From Gibbula magus (lineage: Eukaryota > Mollusca > Gastropoda > Trochida > Trochidae), in assembly GCA_936450465.1 (NCBI GenBank), contig OW388292.1:11737756-11801755 (forward strand): a DNA stretch of 64,000 bases, written 5' to 3'. Below, in pieces: positions 13,401 through 22,590 of the stretch. How positions within the stretch are numbered: position 1 is the first letter of the stretch; each line of letters opens with the position of its first letter. The notes under the pieces were generated by a model that saw only the letters and a program-made list of their open reading frames with translations, made no database searches and was not told the DNA's origin. The translations under genes were made by a program, and so were the position numbers.

Positions 13401-14928
13401 CTTGGCATGGCTAAACAAGCTTTGAGATATATCAAGGGCACGAGTGATAAAGGCTTGAAGTTTGTCAAGTCAAGTGTTCCACCTAAGCTTGTAGGATTCT
13501 CTGACGCAGACTGGGGTTCATCGTCTGACAGGAAAAGTATCACTGGCTACGGATACCGGCTTAGTGATAATAGTGCTTTAATTTCCTGGAGGAGCAAGAA
13601 ACAACGTACAGTAGCCCTCTCAACCTGTGAGGCTGAGTATATGGCTATGGCATCTGCTGTACAGGAGGGAAAATTTCTACAACTGTGGAAGGACATGACT
13701 TGGAACTGTGACTCATTTACTGTGATGGTGGATAATCAGGGTGCTATGGCGCTCGCAAGAAATCCAGTGACCCAACAGCGATCCAAGCATATTGACATTA
13801 AATACCATTTTATAAGATCAGAAGTTCAGAGTGGTGTAGTAGACTTGATCTATATTGCTTCAGAACTTAATGTAGCAGATGTGTTCACTAAACCTGTGTC
13901 CTCTATCAGGATGAGAAAGCTCATCAATCTCAGTAACCAGTAGAAATTGATTCTGTGTGTTGCATAAGTTACATAACTACAGTTTAAGTGGGGGTGTTGG
14001 AGTGTAAACTGAAGTTATTAAGTTTATGATCCAGTTTGCATTTTACGTGCTCTTCATAAGTTCAGAGAGTTATGTTTTACTTAATCATTTTAGCGGTATG
14101 TCAAAATAGTAAAAATATTATCTCCCTTTGTTTTAATGAAGTGTATGCGCATGTGCGTGAATGTTGTTACTTGAAGTGTAACGGCCTATGTGACAAGTTG
14201 TATAGAACTGTATTAAAGTTTTAACCCAAAGTGGATGCCTCTGTCGTGTCTTGGAAGGACAAAACCGAGACAAGATGTCAACAATGAGGATGGTTTGTAA
14301 ATTTCTTTGTGGTTCTCATAAATTAAAGATACAGTAGCTTAGATATAAACGTTACGATAACCCTAATACATTTTGTTCAAAATGTCTGCTCGGTTGTATT
14401 GAAGACGAATTTCACTTTTTATTTGTTTGTCCATATTATAAAACAAGTAGACAACAGTTCATACCTGAATATTTCTATGTAAATCCATCCGAGTCAAAAA
14501 TGTTTAGTTTTTATCATGTGCAAATATAAAAGTTACTAGATCATTGAAATTTGCCTGTTTGAATGAAAGATATATAATATGCGCACTGTGTGCAGTCATT
14601 TTGTATGAGCAATATGGGTCACGTGGCCCCAAATGCAAATAAACTTGTCACTTGTCACAACTTGTCACTTGTCACTTGTTGACGACTGTCAACTTCCGGT
14701 TTAGCATGGGCTTACCCCCGTGAATTATGTTTATAGAAAGAGGCATGTACTATTTTTACAATGTGCCTTTTTAGCAAATACTTATAATCTATTATACTTT
14801 ATGATGAATGAAAATGAAAAGTGTTTGATAAGCGTTCTCAGCATACCTGTAACTTGAAAGTTACAATAGACAGCCACCACAATAAGTGCAAACGCCACAG
14901 TTGATGTCATTCCCACAGTTGATGTCAT
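7334..14928 (-). CDS. Type I membrane protein with tandem EGF-like repeats, 4 exons
   Basis: Four minus-strand exons join with consistent phases: 14928-14847 (phase 1 out), 8884-8156 (1 in, 1 out), 7842-7740 (1 in, 2 out) and 7418-7334, totalling 999 nt and 332 residues. The product has a signal peptide (residues 1-27, core AFALIVVAVYC), an ectodomain of about seven cysteine-rich EGF-like repeats (CxxCxxGxxGxxC type), a transmembrane helix (IISVCLSLIVLIFVGVVIVLVYI), a basic stop-transfer KRRRR and a 24-residue tail with PYANV, a YxN motif of the kind bound by Grb2-type SH2 domains. The repeat style resembles MEGF10 and class F scavenger receptors, families often expanded in molluscs and linked to ligand or particle recognition at the cell surface. 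That function is inference. Intron 1 (5.96 kb) is full of transposons, and intron 3 has a GC donor. I chose ATG 14928 because a good splice acceptor sits at 14947, downstream of the upstream in-frame ATG at 14967. Confidence 0.8.
7438..7622. repeat. 25-bp direct repeat inside intron 3
   Basis: TGAAGTAGCTGATCAATTTG and the next five bases occur exactly at 7438-7462 and 7598-7622. The second copy follows a G/C run and GGCGTAGGAAC, a motif also seen in other mollusc repeats. Confidence 0.8.
7740..7842 (-). CDS. EGF-repeat receptor, exon 3 (transmembrane)
   Basis: The acceptor is TTTTTCAG. The exon encodes GVTVNTT, then about 23 hydrophobic residues, then HKR. It is 103 nt, phase 1 in and phase 2 out. 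The donor reads AAG|GCAAGT, a strong GC-type donor. The GT four bases further on would give phase 0 and would not join the tail exon. Confidence 0.8.
8156..8884 (-). CDS. EGF-repeat receptor, exon 2 (EGF-like ectodomain)
   Basis: A single 729-nt exon, acceptor TCTTACAG and donor AG|GTTAGA, symmetric phase 1-1 as usual for extracellular modules. It encodes 243 residues with about seven repeats of the pattern C-x3-C-x(5-8)-C-x2-C-x(8)-C-x3-C, for example GICLQCKTGLYGLRC and GTCTRCEEGWWGETC. No transmembrane or enzymatic domain lies within it. The extra open frames on both strands of this interval are shadows. Confidence 0.9.
8928..9540. other. Intron 1 of the EGF-repeat gene, unique part
   Basis: AT-rich intronic DNA between exon 2 and the helentron-type copy. 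I see no gene or repeat in it. Confidence 0.5.
9541..10802 (+). mobile_element. Helentron-type element, family 1, second copy
   Basis: The same left end (AATAGAGCCATTGGCTCTGTAG) and right end (GGGCCTTTCAGGCCTGATGA then GCTAAAAA) as at 3361-5570. Inside are about three diverged 145-bp units (phrases TTTGGGGTCAC, AATCCCCATTGGC, GAGAAGAAGATGAAAATAG) and a short GGACGGACAGACGGACG run. It is older than the first copy and has unrelated sequence near 9580-9950 that may be ancestral core or a later insertion. Confidence 0.75.
10908..11500 (+). pseudogene. LINE 3' region, part 1 (split)
   Basis: The plus strand encodes PILLYGSEILGHTFRQSIEK, FFKRCLEV and then, from 11170, a frame with MERSRYPRASYEMMKQF to CVEKYILELFPEK. 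This is the post-RT region of a non-LTR retrotransposon (the LLYGSE motif is typical). Stops break it near 11070 and 11120. It is cut off at about 11500 by the 171-bp tandem array. Its continuation, with the CxxC...HFLFVC region, resumes at 14284. Confidence 0.75.
11501..13041 (+). mobile_element. Helentron-type element, family 2, 171-bp tandem array
   Basis: Nine units with TCAAAAGGCACCACTTCAG starting at 11501, 11672, 11844, 12016, 12187, 12358, 12531, 12702 and 12873 (period 171-173). They are followed by a GGACGGACAGACGGACGG microsatellite and a 3' end hairpin in which TCCCAC-GGTAT pairs with ATACC-GGTGGGA across TAC, ending GGGATAAAAA near 13041. The layout matches helentron-type elements, but this copy lacks the usual 5' end (compare 15783). 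Open frames across it on the minus strand are artefacts of the repeat. Confidence 0.8.
13045..13943 (+). pseudogene. 5'-truncated Copia retrotransposon, RT end and RNase H
   Basis: An open frame of about 296 residues begins in the reverse transcriptase (CNRFNMKDLGKLSYFLGI, then IVGSLIYVMTATRPDLCYVV) and runs through the RNase H (FSDADWGSSSDRKSITGY, STCEAEYMA, DNQGAMALARNP, RSKHIDIKYHFIR) to a stop at 13943. These are hallmark Copia motifs. The catalytic RT core, integrase, protease and gag are missing upstream, where the 171-bp array ends. The frame itself has no stops, so the truncation looks recent compared with the neighbouring LINE relic. Confidence 0.9.
13995..14283 (+). repeat. 3' LTR of the truncated Copia element
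   Basis: A purine tract AAGTGGGGG precedes TGTTGGAGTG; the segment ends AAGATGTCAACA. The ends TGTTG/CAACA are inverted, as in LTRs. Length is 289 bp. No second copy exists in the window, in line with 5' truncation. Confidence 0.75.
14284..14560 (+). pseudogene. LINE 3' region, part 2
   Basis: After the Copia LTR the plus strand reads FLCGSHKLKI, a stop, then RYKRYDNPNTFCSKCLL, EDEFHFLFVCPYYKT and FIPEYF. This is the cysteine-containing C-terminal tail of the same LINE that stops at 11500. The two parts are in the same orientation and nearly contiguous in protein terms, so the array and Copia remnant lie inside one LINE copy. Confidence 0.7.
14847..14928 (-). CDS. EGF-repeat receptor, exon 1 (signal peptide)
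   Basis: It encodes MTSTVGMTSTVAFALIVVAV and onward to QVT, a classical signal peptide, and ends at ACAG|GTATGC in phase 1, matching exon 2. An 18-bp tandem duplication creates the repeated MTSTVG/MTSTVA. A pyrimidine-rich acceptor at 14947 (TGATTATTCAG) suggests an upstream 5' UTR exon that I cannot place. Confidence 0.7.
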
Positions 14929-14967
14929 TGCCGGAACCAAATCGCCCTGAATAATCAGAGAAATCAT

Positions 14968-15780
14968 TTATGTTTATTCATAGTGTCAAACATCACTTTA
15001 GTCTCATCTTTTTAACAAGTCAAAAAAATATATCATGGATCATATCTATGGAAATGACGCAATTGCATCTTTCAAAGCATTTTGGTGAAGAACTATGCAT
15101 CATGACTTATACCTTAATTGTTGTTTTTTTCTAAACTCGTCATTACATTTTATCAAACTTCGGTTCATAGTTTATAAGTGTTGGTGTTTGATTTAGATCT
15201 ATATTTTGGTCTGAGACATTTGTTAAAATATAATTACTGTATGATCTAGTCTTTCCTCTTGGAAACATATGATATGTGACCTGGTTTTTGCAAATTGAAG
15301 TGCAAATGGACATTTCACTTTATGTTTTGGTGTACTTTGTTCATCTCCAACCAATATTTGTTTTAAGAGACTCTTGATGAACATATCATTTACCTGTAAC
15401 TAGCTGTGTGAAAAATGTTTTGACATGTTTTCCAAACTTAAATGAATGATTTGCATAGAGATTTCAGTTCTAAAAATCTTGTTCGCAATCACATCATTTT
15501 GTAAAACTTTGCTCTTTTGTCTTATAAATTAGGATTCAAAATTTCCAATATTTATGACTACTTGTCAAATGATTCATAATTTGGCTGCACGTGCTACCAT
15601 GCTTCACTTAAGGTACAATCAGGGTATTACTCTATATGCAGTGTCATCTTCGCCTGCATTCTTTGTTGAAAACTTGATGGAGGTAATGTGGAAGTCAATC
15701 TATATGTAGTACCCTTTCAACGATTCATTTTGAAATTCAAAATATTTAAAAAACAACCAGGACATGAATTGAGCATATTT
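14968..15780. other. Upstream flank of the EGF-repeat gene, no other gene seen
   Basis: AT-rich DNA directly upstream of exon 1 on the minus strand. It should hold the 5' UTR exon and promoter of that gene, but I can mark no TATA box or initiator with confidence. Confidence 0.4.
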
Positions 15781-15782
15781 AT

Positions 15783-16031
15783 TAGGTCTTCAAGACGAAA
15801 GTCATGAAGACCTATTGTTTTTATTCAAATTTTCCTTATTAGGTCTTCAAGACAAAGTCATGAAGACCTATTGTTATTATCGTGTTTTTGGGTAATACAC
15901 ATGGAAAGTTTCAGAAAGATATCATGAACGGTTTTCAAGTTCTGCTCCGGAAACGAAATGATTACGGACGGACGGACGGACGGCCGGGGTGATGACTTTA
16001 TCCCACGGTATTACATACCAGTGGGATAAAA
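15783..16031 (+). mobile_element. Short helentron-type element, family 2
   Basis: Two tandem foldbacks of TAGGTCTTCAAGAC...GTCATGAAGACCTA (15783-15814 and 15840-15870) form the 5' end. Then comes one partial unit matching the 171-bp array (GGGTAATACACATGGAAAGT to GCTCCGGAAACGAAATGATT), a GGAC microsatellite and the same hairpin 3' end (CCCACGGTATTACATACC, AGTGGGATAAAAA). It supplies the 5' end missing from 11501-13041. Confidence 0.75.
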
Positions 16032-16396
16032 ACTGAAAATGTTGTGCAATTTCGCAGTTTTGAGGGTATGCGTCTTCAAAAATCTTCTCCTAAATACATA
16101 CAGCTCAGTGTGATAAGTCATCTGAAAGCTAATTGAATTTAGAACAAAGTTATTTAGGCAGATTTTTTAATTTTGACCTTGAATTCAAGTAATCTGCCCT
16201 TGAATATGGACCTTTTTCAAAAGGGCGTTTTTCGGTTGCATTTTCAAAGGGGTATAACTCTGTTACTTATGATCGTATGTTACAATTACTTATTGTCATC
16301 TCTTACTAATGACTAGTGTAACAATTCCATAACATATCATTGTGATATAAAAGTTGATAGTTTGCGCACAATTCGGACATTTTCCCAAAATATTAA

Positions 16397-16430
16397 AAAA
16401 ATAGAGCCATGGCCTCTGTAGCTCATCAGG
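16397..16430 (+). repeat. Solo 5' end of helentron-type family 1
   Basis: ATAGAGCCATGGCCTCTGTA then GCTCATCAGG matches the left end of the elements at 3361 and 9541. Nearby 16727-16745 (AAGAAGATGAAAATAGG) is a trace of the core unit. No right end is visible. Confidence 0.7.
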
Positions 16431-16439
16431 AGATAATAA

Positions 16440-17179
16440 GTGGGGTATGTTATGGAGTGGGCTCCTTTTCAATATTTGATAAAATGGTGATATTCTATGA
16501 ATAAATTCTTTTTTTAGTGTCAGTTTAAGACTAAAGCAGTCTCACACAGTCTATAACACAGCACTGCACAGTAGTTTGAAGTACCATAACCTGAAACCTG
16601 TGTTTGTCAGGGAGTGGTCACCCCCAGGTCAACACAATACAATTACATAACATGCAGACACTGGACTCACAGCCAGTAAAATTTATATGTTAGATGTTTT
16701 TTCTACAATCAATTATTTTTCTGTACAAGAAGATGAAAATAGGTGTGGTGTCACAATCTCATGTAGCTACTTCTTTTATAGTCCTATGTTATCACCAGTC
16801 ATATTCAGTTCACATATCTCATGTAAAATAACAAATTTTTAATTCCTCTTCAAGTTATTCCTTCAAAGGGTATTCAGTAGTTCTCATTTCAAATAGATTC
16901 ACATTAAACATGTCCATCAATGTAGACATTTATCTTATTTCTTATTTCGACCGGACATTCACACAGACTCGTTATCGTGGCTATCTGCGAGATGTATGTA
17001 AACAAGTTTTCATGTGGCGATATACGGACACACTTCGTCTCGCATTTCGCCTGGGGGGGAAAATATAATTATTACTGACCCGGTAAATGCACTAAGTCCA
17101 ACGTACGGGTCTCGCCAAGGGTTCTAACATTTTTCTCTATGAGCCTCCCGGATAATTACGGGACCCGCAAGTTAAGGGT
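16440..17179. other. Intergenic, with a dispersed repeat trace
   Basis: No gene is seen. GGCTCCTTTTCAATATTTGA then TAAAATGGTGATATTC at 16459-16494 resembles sequence near 53190-53220 and, reversed, near 39690-39760, suggesting a dispersed non-coding repeat. Confidence 0.4.
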
Positions 17180-17287
17180 TAAGCTCTGACTGAAATATGT
17201 CCTGGGATGGTGCATTCTTTAGCGTTAGAGGCAGAGAATTCCACAGTGATGCAGAGGTGTAGGAGAATGAACGATGTCCGTAAGTTT

Positions 17288-18049
17288 TCAGGCGAGCTTT
17301 AGGAAGGACGAGCTGGTAGATCTGAGTGTTCTGGCAGGTATATACTCTTCAACAAGGTCAGACAGGTAAGATGGGGCTGTTCTGTTGATGCACTTGAAGG
17401 TGAGACTGAGAATTTTATCCTCAATTCTCGCTTTGATAGGCAACCAATGTAGCTTGATTAAAACTGGTGAAATGTGAGATCGTTTCTTGGTCTTACTGAT
17501 GAGTCTTGCTGATGCGTTTTGAACGCGTTGGAGTTTGGAAATGAGATCCTGACGGGCATTTCCAAGAAGACTATTACAGTAGTCCAACCTTGAGAGGATT
17601 AGTGATCTAACAAGATGGTGAGCGGCTTCAAATGTGATCAGATGACGGATAGAGGCAATGCTTCGGAGATGAAAGTAACAGTTCTTACTCAGGGTGTTCA
17701 CATGAGCTTCCATTGACAGGTTTGAGTCAAACATAACTCCGAGATTCTTCACTGTAGGGCTGAAAGCAATGTGGGATTCTCCTACCAAGATGGAATCTAG
17801 CTGGACTTTGGCTCTGTTGGCAGAGGAGCCAGCAAGAAGAATGTCAGTTTTGCTGTCATTTAACTTAAGCTTGCTTGTAGTCATCCATGTTTTCACATGT
17901 GAGAGACAACCTTCCAGTTGTTGGATAGCCACATCAAGATACTGTGGAGATAGTGACTTTAGAAGCTGTGTATCATCCCCATAACCGCCATGATTGATGT
18001 TATGCCTGCTGATCAGTTTTCCCAAATCTCCAATGTAGAGGGTAAACAA
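17288..18049 (-). pseudogene. LINE reverse transcriptase, C-terminal part
   Basis: A 253-codon frame starting at FTLYIGDL, directly after the motif interrupted by the MITE, with the catalytic YGDD, the thumb and RVQNASARLISKTKKRSHIS, HWLPIKARIEDKI. It ends early by frameshift; the next bases read TYGHRSFSYTSASLWNSLPL, the usual LINE tail. Confidence 0.88.
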
Positions 18050-18058
18050 AACCGGTCC

Positions 18059-18420
18059 TTAAAGGCGCTGTAGCACGTTTTTTCCAAAATTTATTTTTTC
18101 AAATTTCCCATTTATAATGATAGTTTATGTCATTTAAATTAACTTTAGAGGGTAAAACGTCTTATTACACAAACAAATTATCTGTAGTGGTAAAAACTAT
18201 GTTGCGTATAAAGCAAAAATTGCATGGCGGCCATTTTATTGTGAACACAATTTATTATTTTGTATTACAAAAACGATTCCCATGGCTTAACCAAAACATG
18301 TACACTCGTTTTTAACTTTATTTTCCGAGGAGAAAAGGATGTTTTACTATTGGTGAAATTATTTTTCAAATACATTTCATCAACTTATTTGAGCGAAAAA
18401 ACGTGCTACAGCGCCTTTAA
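18059..18420. mobile_element. 354-bp MITE with TTAA target duplication
   Basis: TTAA, then AGGCGCTGTAGCACGTTTTT at the left and its exact reverse complement at the right, then TTAA. The terminal inverted repeat is 22 bp and perfect, and the body of 354 bp has no coding capacity. It sits inside the LINE reverse transcriptase. A TTAA duplication is typical of piggyBac-type elements, so a piggyBac-mobilised MITE is likely. A diverged reversed copy is seen at about 53290-53540. Confidence 0.9.
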
Positions 18421-19937
18421 ACGGAACCTTGAGGTACGCCGTACGCTAGGTCAAAGTTGTGTGATGTTGCATCCTGTATGAGGACCCTCTGTTTCCTGTC
18501 ACTCAAATATGATGAAAACCAATGCAAGACAGATCCATCCAGGCCAATCTGATCATGGAGACAATCTATGAGAAGCTTGTGATCGATGGTATCAAAAGCT
18601 GCCGATAAATCGAGCAGCACGAGAACACTAACATAACCCGAGTCTGCAGCACTGAGTAAACTGTCCATGATTCGCAAAAGTGCGGTCTCTGTGCTATGGT
18701 TAGCACGGTAAGCTGACTGGAATTTGTCATACAGGTTTTTTGTATTCAGATGAGCACAAAGTCGAATTTTCACAGCTTTTTCCAAGATCTTCGACACAAA
18801 TGACAGATTGGAAACAGGTCTATAGTTGGCAAGGTTTTCTATATCCAAACCATTCTTCTTTAGAAGGGGTTTTACAATGGCTTGCTTGAGACAATCAGGC
18901 ACATGTGCGTCAGAGAGGCTGAGGTTAATGATCTTGGTATATACTGGTAACAAAACCTCCAGGAACTCCATGATGAAACCTGTGGGTGCAGGGTCCAGGT
19001 TGCAGAAAGTTGGTTTAGACGTAGTGATAATCTTTCTTACTTCATCCTCACTGAAGCTCTTGAACTCATTGATATGCTCAATTAGAGAAGTAGGTGTCTT
19101 AGGCTGTTGATCAGGAGTATTAGCTTCGTCTAAGACTTTTCTGATCTTGTCTACCTTTCCCACAAAATAGTTGTTGAAACGATTGGCAAGTTCTTCATCA
19201 TTTACTGCATTTGGAAGGCCGACATCACTGCCCTTTCCAAGAAGCTTTCCCAGAAAGTTGTAGAAAGATTTAGCTGTGTCACTGTCTATTATCTGAGAGG
19301 AGCAATAATCTGTCTTGGCTTTTTGTATTGTCTTGGTGACCACGTTCCTCGCCGACTTGTAAATCTGACGATCAATCTCTAGCTTAGTCTTCCTCCATTT
19401 TCTCTCCATGACACGGCGATGTTTTTTGGCATTATTGACATCTTCGGTATACCAAGGTAAAGATGATCTTTCTGGAACTCTCTTTAGAGTGGAAGGGGCA
19501 TGCTTCTCTATGAGAGTCGTCATGGTCTTATCATAGGCTTCACAGAGAGAATTGATGTCTTCTGGAGTCTGCTGGATGAGGTCAGATTCTATTATATCTT
19601 GGCGAAACACGGATCTGTCAATCTTCTTGATGTTGCGACAAAGTTTGGTGATTACTAGCCGTTTTGGCAAACGGAAGTTCAGCGAGAGAAAGACACAGTA
19701 ATGATCTGACATTTGTGTATCAATCACAGTAACATCCGAAACAAGATGACTGCTTGATCGAGTAATTACCCAGTCCAGTATGTGACCACATCTATGCGTT
19801 GGTGCAGTAACATGTTGAGTCAAATCATGGGCCTGAATTAGATTGATGAATTTTCGGACAACTGTGTCATATGCCTTATCCCATTGAACATTAAAATCAC
19901 CAAGCAACAAGATGTTCTTCTGTTTGAGATTGACCAT
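18417..19937 (-). pseudogene. LINE endonuclease C-terminus and reverse transcriptase
   Basis: A 506-codon open frame carrying the end of the endonuclease (LLGDFNVQWD, SDHYCVFL) and the RT fingers and palm up to GVPQGSV, where the MITE begins. The catalytic aspartate of motif A is present in LLDLSAAFDTIDH. The remaining palm lies in the frame 17288-18049 on the other side of the MITE. Confidence 0.9.
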
Positions 19938-20302
19938 GAGTGAAGACAGATCATCCAGAAAAGTCCTTGAGACAGGTTATTTTTCCTTGACTGTGGAGGT
20001 CTGTAGATACATATGCATCGTAGACAGGTGCTATCTAACGTGACAAGTAAATTCATCAGTTCAAACGATTCAAATGACATCAGTGGATCAGAACACAGCT
20101 TGATATTCAGTCGAGCTCGGTATATAATTGCAATACCTCCGCCCTTGCCTTGTCTAGGTACATGAATCAATGCAAATGATGGCGGTGTCATCTCCGTAAT
20201 GATTGCTTCATCCCCTTGCTGATATAGCCATGTCTCAGTTAAAACCAGAATATCAAGTTTATTATCTATGATAAAGTCCATAATATCTAATGCCTTATGC
20301 AA
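19838..20302 (-). pseudogene. LINE endonuclease, N-terminal part
   Basis: The frame begins MHKALDIMDFIIDNKLDILV and has LTETWL and RQGKGGGIAIIYRARL, the start of an APE-type endonuclease. It leaves the correct frame near 19960. The following part overlaps in another frame and continues at 19937. Confidence 0.85.
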
Positions 20303-20700
20303 GGGGAAGGCCGTTTCGAAAATGTTCCTAAATTAGCTTGAAGTTTTCTTTGTTTTCCACCCCTTGTACCTCGTCTTGTTGTTTTGGAAGTACTTATTCC
20401 AAGCGATCTTACAAGAGATAGCGCATCTGAAGTGAGTCTATAATCATCCTTATTTAATAGAAGCAATTCTTGTTTGCTGAATTGTTTACAGGCTGGTCTG
20501 TTGTGTAACAGAGAGTTCTGTAGCAACCGAGTTGATTGAGTTTCATTATGTAATGTCAAGGAAGGTCTGGTGTGAGGGGAGAGGCTGATTGGTGGTGTAA
20601 CACATCCATTGTCCAGTAAGGGTGGTTGGTCGCTGGTCTGCATAACCCAAGCTGACTTGGGCTTGTTGCTAAACCTGTTGTTGTTGTAGAATATACACAA

Positions 20701-21544
20701 CAGTTTGCATCAAAACACACAAAATCCAGATGTAAACTGCCATCAAAAATTCATCAAAGTGTTCAGATAGATTTCAGAAAGGTCCATGACAAAACTTGTC
20801 AAGTAAAGATATTTATAAATATCAGTGAAATGCTGGTCACATGACACTAACAGCGTGATCGAGTGACGTAAGCAGGTACTAAAAGTTTTCCCGACAGTCA
20901 AAAGTAAAATCATGCATATCAATACAAATACTACAAATCAAATTGTTAAATTGTCAAAGTTCTTGATCAAAAGTAATGTTATATTCAATGTAATTTGATT
21001 TAAATTTTATGCTGATTATTTCTCAATTGCAATCGTAGTATCCAGGTATCAACAAGGTGGTATTTTTAGCCATCACACGTTTGCAGGATTTGTACATAAC
21101 ATACAATAACTACTAAACCAAAAACTTGCTTTTCAAATGTTTTACACCTGCAAACATATTTCATCAGTGATATTTTGAAACATATTTCAACATATAGTTT
21201 TTGGTAACATTGAGATGCATGGCTGTCTAAAACTACGACAATGAAAACAGAAAATCTGCATGTTGGCTACAGTGCAGACCTCTCGGATAATCCATTTTCA
21301 ACACAGGGGTGGCAATTGACAAAACTTCAAACAAATCTTTATTATTGTTTCCTGGTTTGACAAATCTATTATCAAATTATTTTATTTTAGTTTAGACTAT
21401 AATCAATCGTTATTTTCTATCAGTAATGATCGATCGTTTAATAAGTTATTGTGCTCTATGCTATTTGAACTATGCAACTCCTGTCCCCCCTATACAAAAA
21501 TAAACCAGTCCCTCTTCTTGGGAATTGCATGGAGTAACACCTAG
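20701..21544. other. Intergenic, no gene seen
   Basis: It begins with the likely 5' UTR of the minus-strand LINE and continues as AT-rich DNA without recognisable features. Confidence 0.4.
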
Positions 21545-21640
21545 GTTCAGTAACACATTGTTCGCGGCGGGCATCCTGCTTATAACATTGAGTGTTCGCG
21601 AGCGCTCGCGAACATCCCGGGAAATTTCGTGTTACTGAAC
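21545..21640. repeat. Compact inverted repeat with a perfect 22-bp palindrome
   Basis: GTTCAGTAACAC (21545-21556) is exactly reversed as GTGTTACTGAAC (21629-21640). Inside, 21593-21614 is a perfect palindrome with half TGTTCGCGAGC. It is CpG-rich in an AT-rich region. It may be a tiny foldback element. Confidence 0.75.
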
Positions 21641-21780
21641 GCAGGGGATTGACCTTTCCTGTCTGAACTGAAGTTGCCATGCAGCACTGATAAGCAGTTG
21701 TTTTGATCAATTTATGATTTGTTTTGGGTGTAATTATAAGATTGACAAATAAATACCTCAGAAAGATGTTGTAAACTGAA

Positions 21781-21935
21781 ATAGGCTTTTAGGTTATGAT
21801 CCCTGTGACCCATATTTGGGGTCACAGGCTCACCAAATTTACAATTTATAATCCCTTACAGCCAAGGAGTCTAGTACATAAAATTTCAGCTTTCAGCCAT
21901 TGGGACTGGAGAAGAAGATGAAAATAGCGTTTAAA
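21781..21935 (+). repeat. Single helentron-type family 1 core unit
   Basis: One diverged 145-bp unit: ATAGGCTTTTAGGTTATGAT, CCATATTTGGGGTCACAGG, ACAATTTATAATCCC, GGAGAAGAAGATGAAAATAG. Neither element end is visible. Confidence 0.7.
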
Positions 21936-22308
21936 TAATTTTTTTATTTGAGTGATGTTTTACTTTAAGAAATCAGGAACCAATTTGCACTTGTAGAATT
22001 GTATTTCCTAATGAAAATGACAGTTGAAAGTTGACCTTTTACCAAATTTCCCCCCAAAGTATTTGCAATATCAATAATACAGAATTTTGACATAATTGTA
22101 CTATAACAATCATCATAGATACTTTATCACACCAAAGACTTAGATTCTAAATTAAGATGTGTTTTCAGTTGAAGAACGTCCTTTTGTAAATCTATTTACA
22201 ATAAGTAAAAATAAAAAAGCACTTCTCTATTTATGAAAATTATTCTTCATATGGTTAAGTCTATGGGATTTCAGCTTTGATGACACACTTTTGGCCAGGT
22301 ACTGAGAC

Positions 22309-22458
22309 GATCGTGCTCGCCTCGGTCTAGACGATCGTGCTCGCCTCGGTCAAGCTCCCCTACGCTGGGGTACGCTCCGCTGTTACCGAGACGAACGGAG
22401 GTTTACCGGAGATAGTCACGGCGAGCATTACATCGTCTAGCCTCGGTCATGCTCCCCT
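22309..22458. repeat. GC-rich patch with repeated CTCGCCTCGGTC
   Basis: GACGATCGTGCTCGCCTCGG occurs twice in tandem (near 22307 and 22332). A third variant (CATCGTCTAGCCTCGGTCAT) near 22429 is followed by GCTCCCCTACGCTGGG, which also follows the second copy. The repeats stand out in composition from their AT-rich surroundings. No gene is recognised. Confidence 0.6.
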
Positions 22459-22516
22459 ACGCTGGGCGTATATAATATATTGGGCTTACACTTCAAGTTG
22501 GTTATCTCAAATTCTA

Positions 22517-22590
22517 GAATAGTTTGTGAGTGAGTGAGTTATTGTTTAACGCCGCTTCGGCAGTATTGCAGCCATTAGCGGCGATGAATA
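22517..22590 (+). repeat. Mollusc-type interspersed repeat fragment
   Basis: TGAGTGAGTGAGTTATTGTT, TAACGCCGCTTCGGCAGTAT and TGCAGCCATTAGCGGCG. From memory, GTGAGTGAGT...TTTTACGCCGC...GCAATATT is an abundant interspersed repeat in mollusc genomes. Only this short piece is present. Confidence 0.5.

Larger units (their letters stand above)
17180..20700 (-). mobile_element. CR1/L2-like LINE, minus strand, frameshifted
   Basis: Read on the minus strand from 20700: a basic N-terminal segment (TTRRGTRGGKQRK), an endonuclease-exonuclease-phosphatase domain (LDILVLTETWL, GGGIAIIYR, then NILLLGDFNVQWD and MSDHYCVFLSL), the reverse transcriptase (NYRPVSNLSFVSKILEK, FQSAYRANHSTETALLRI, LLDLSAAFDTIDH, GVPQGSV, HGYGDDTQLL) and a C-terminal HWLPIK region. 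Frameshifts occur near 20290, 19850-19960 and 17290, and a MITE splits the RT at 18059-18420. The 3' end is lost near 17180. The YxDD box reads YGDD instead of the usual YADD. It is defective but fairly young. Confidence 0.9.

Noticed and set aside
21456..21710. 84-residue minus-strand frame
   Set aside because: It runs through the CpG-rich inverted repeat and has no domain or splice support.
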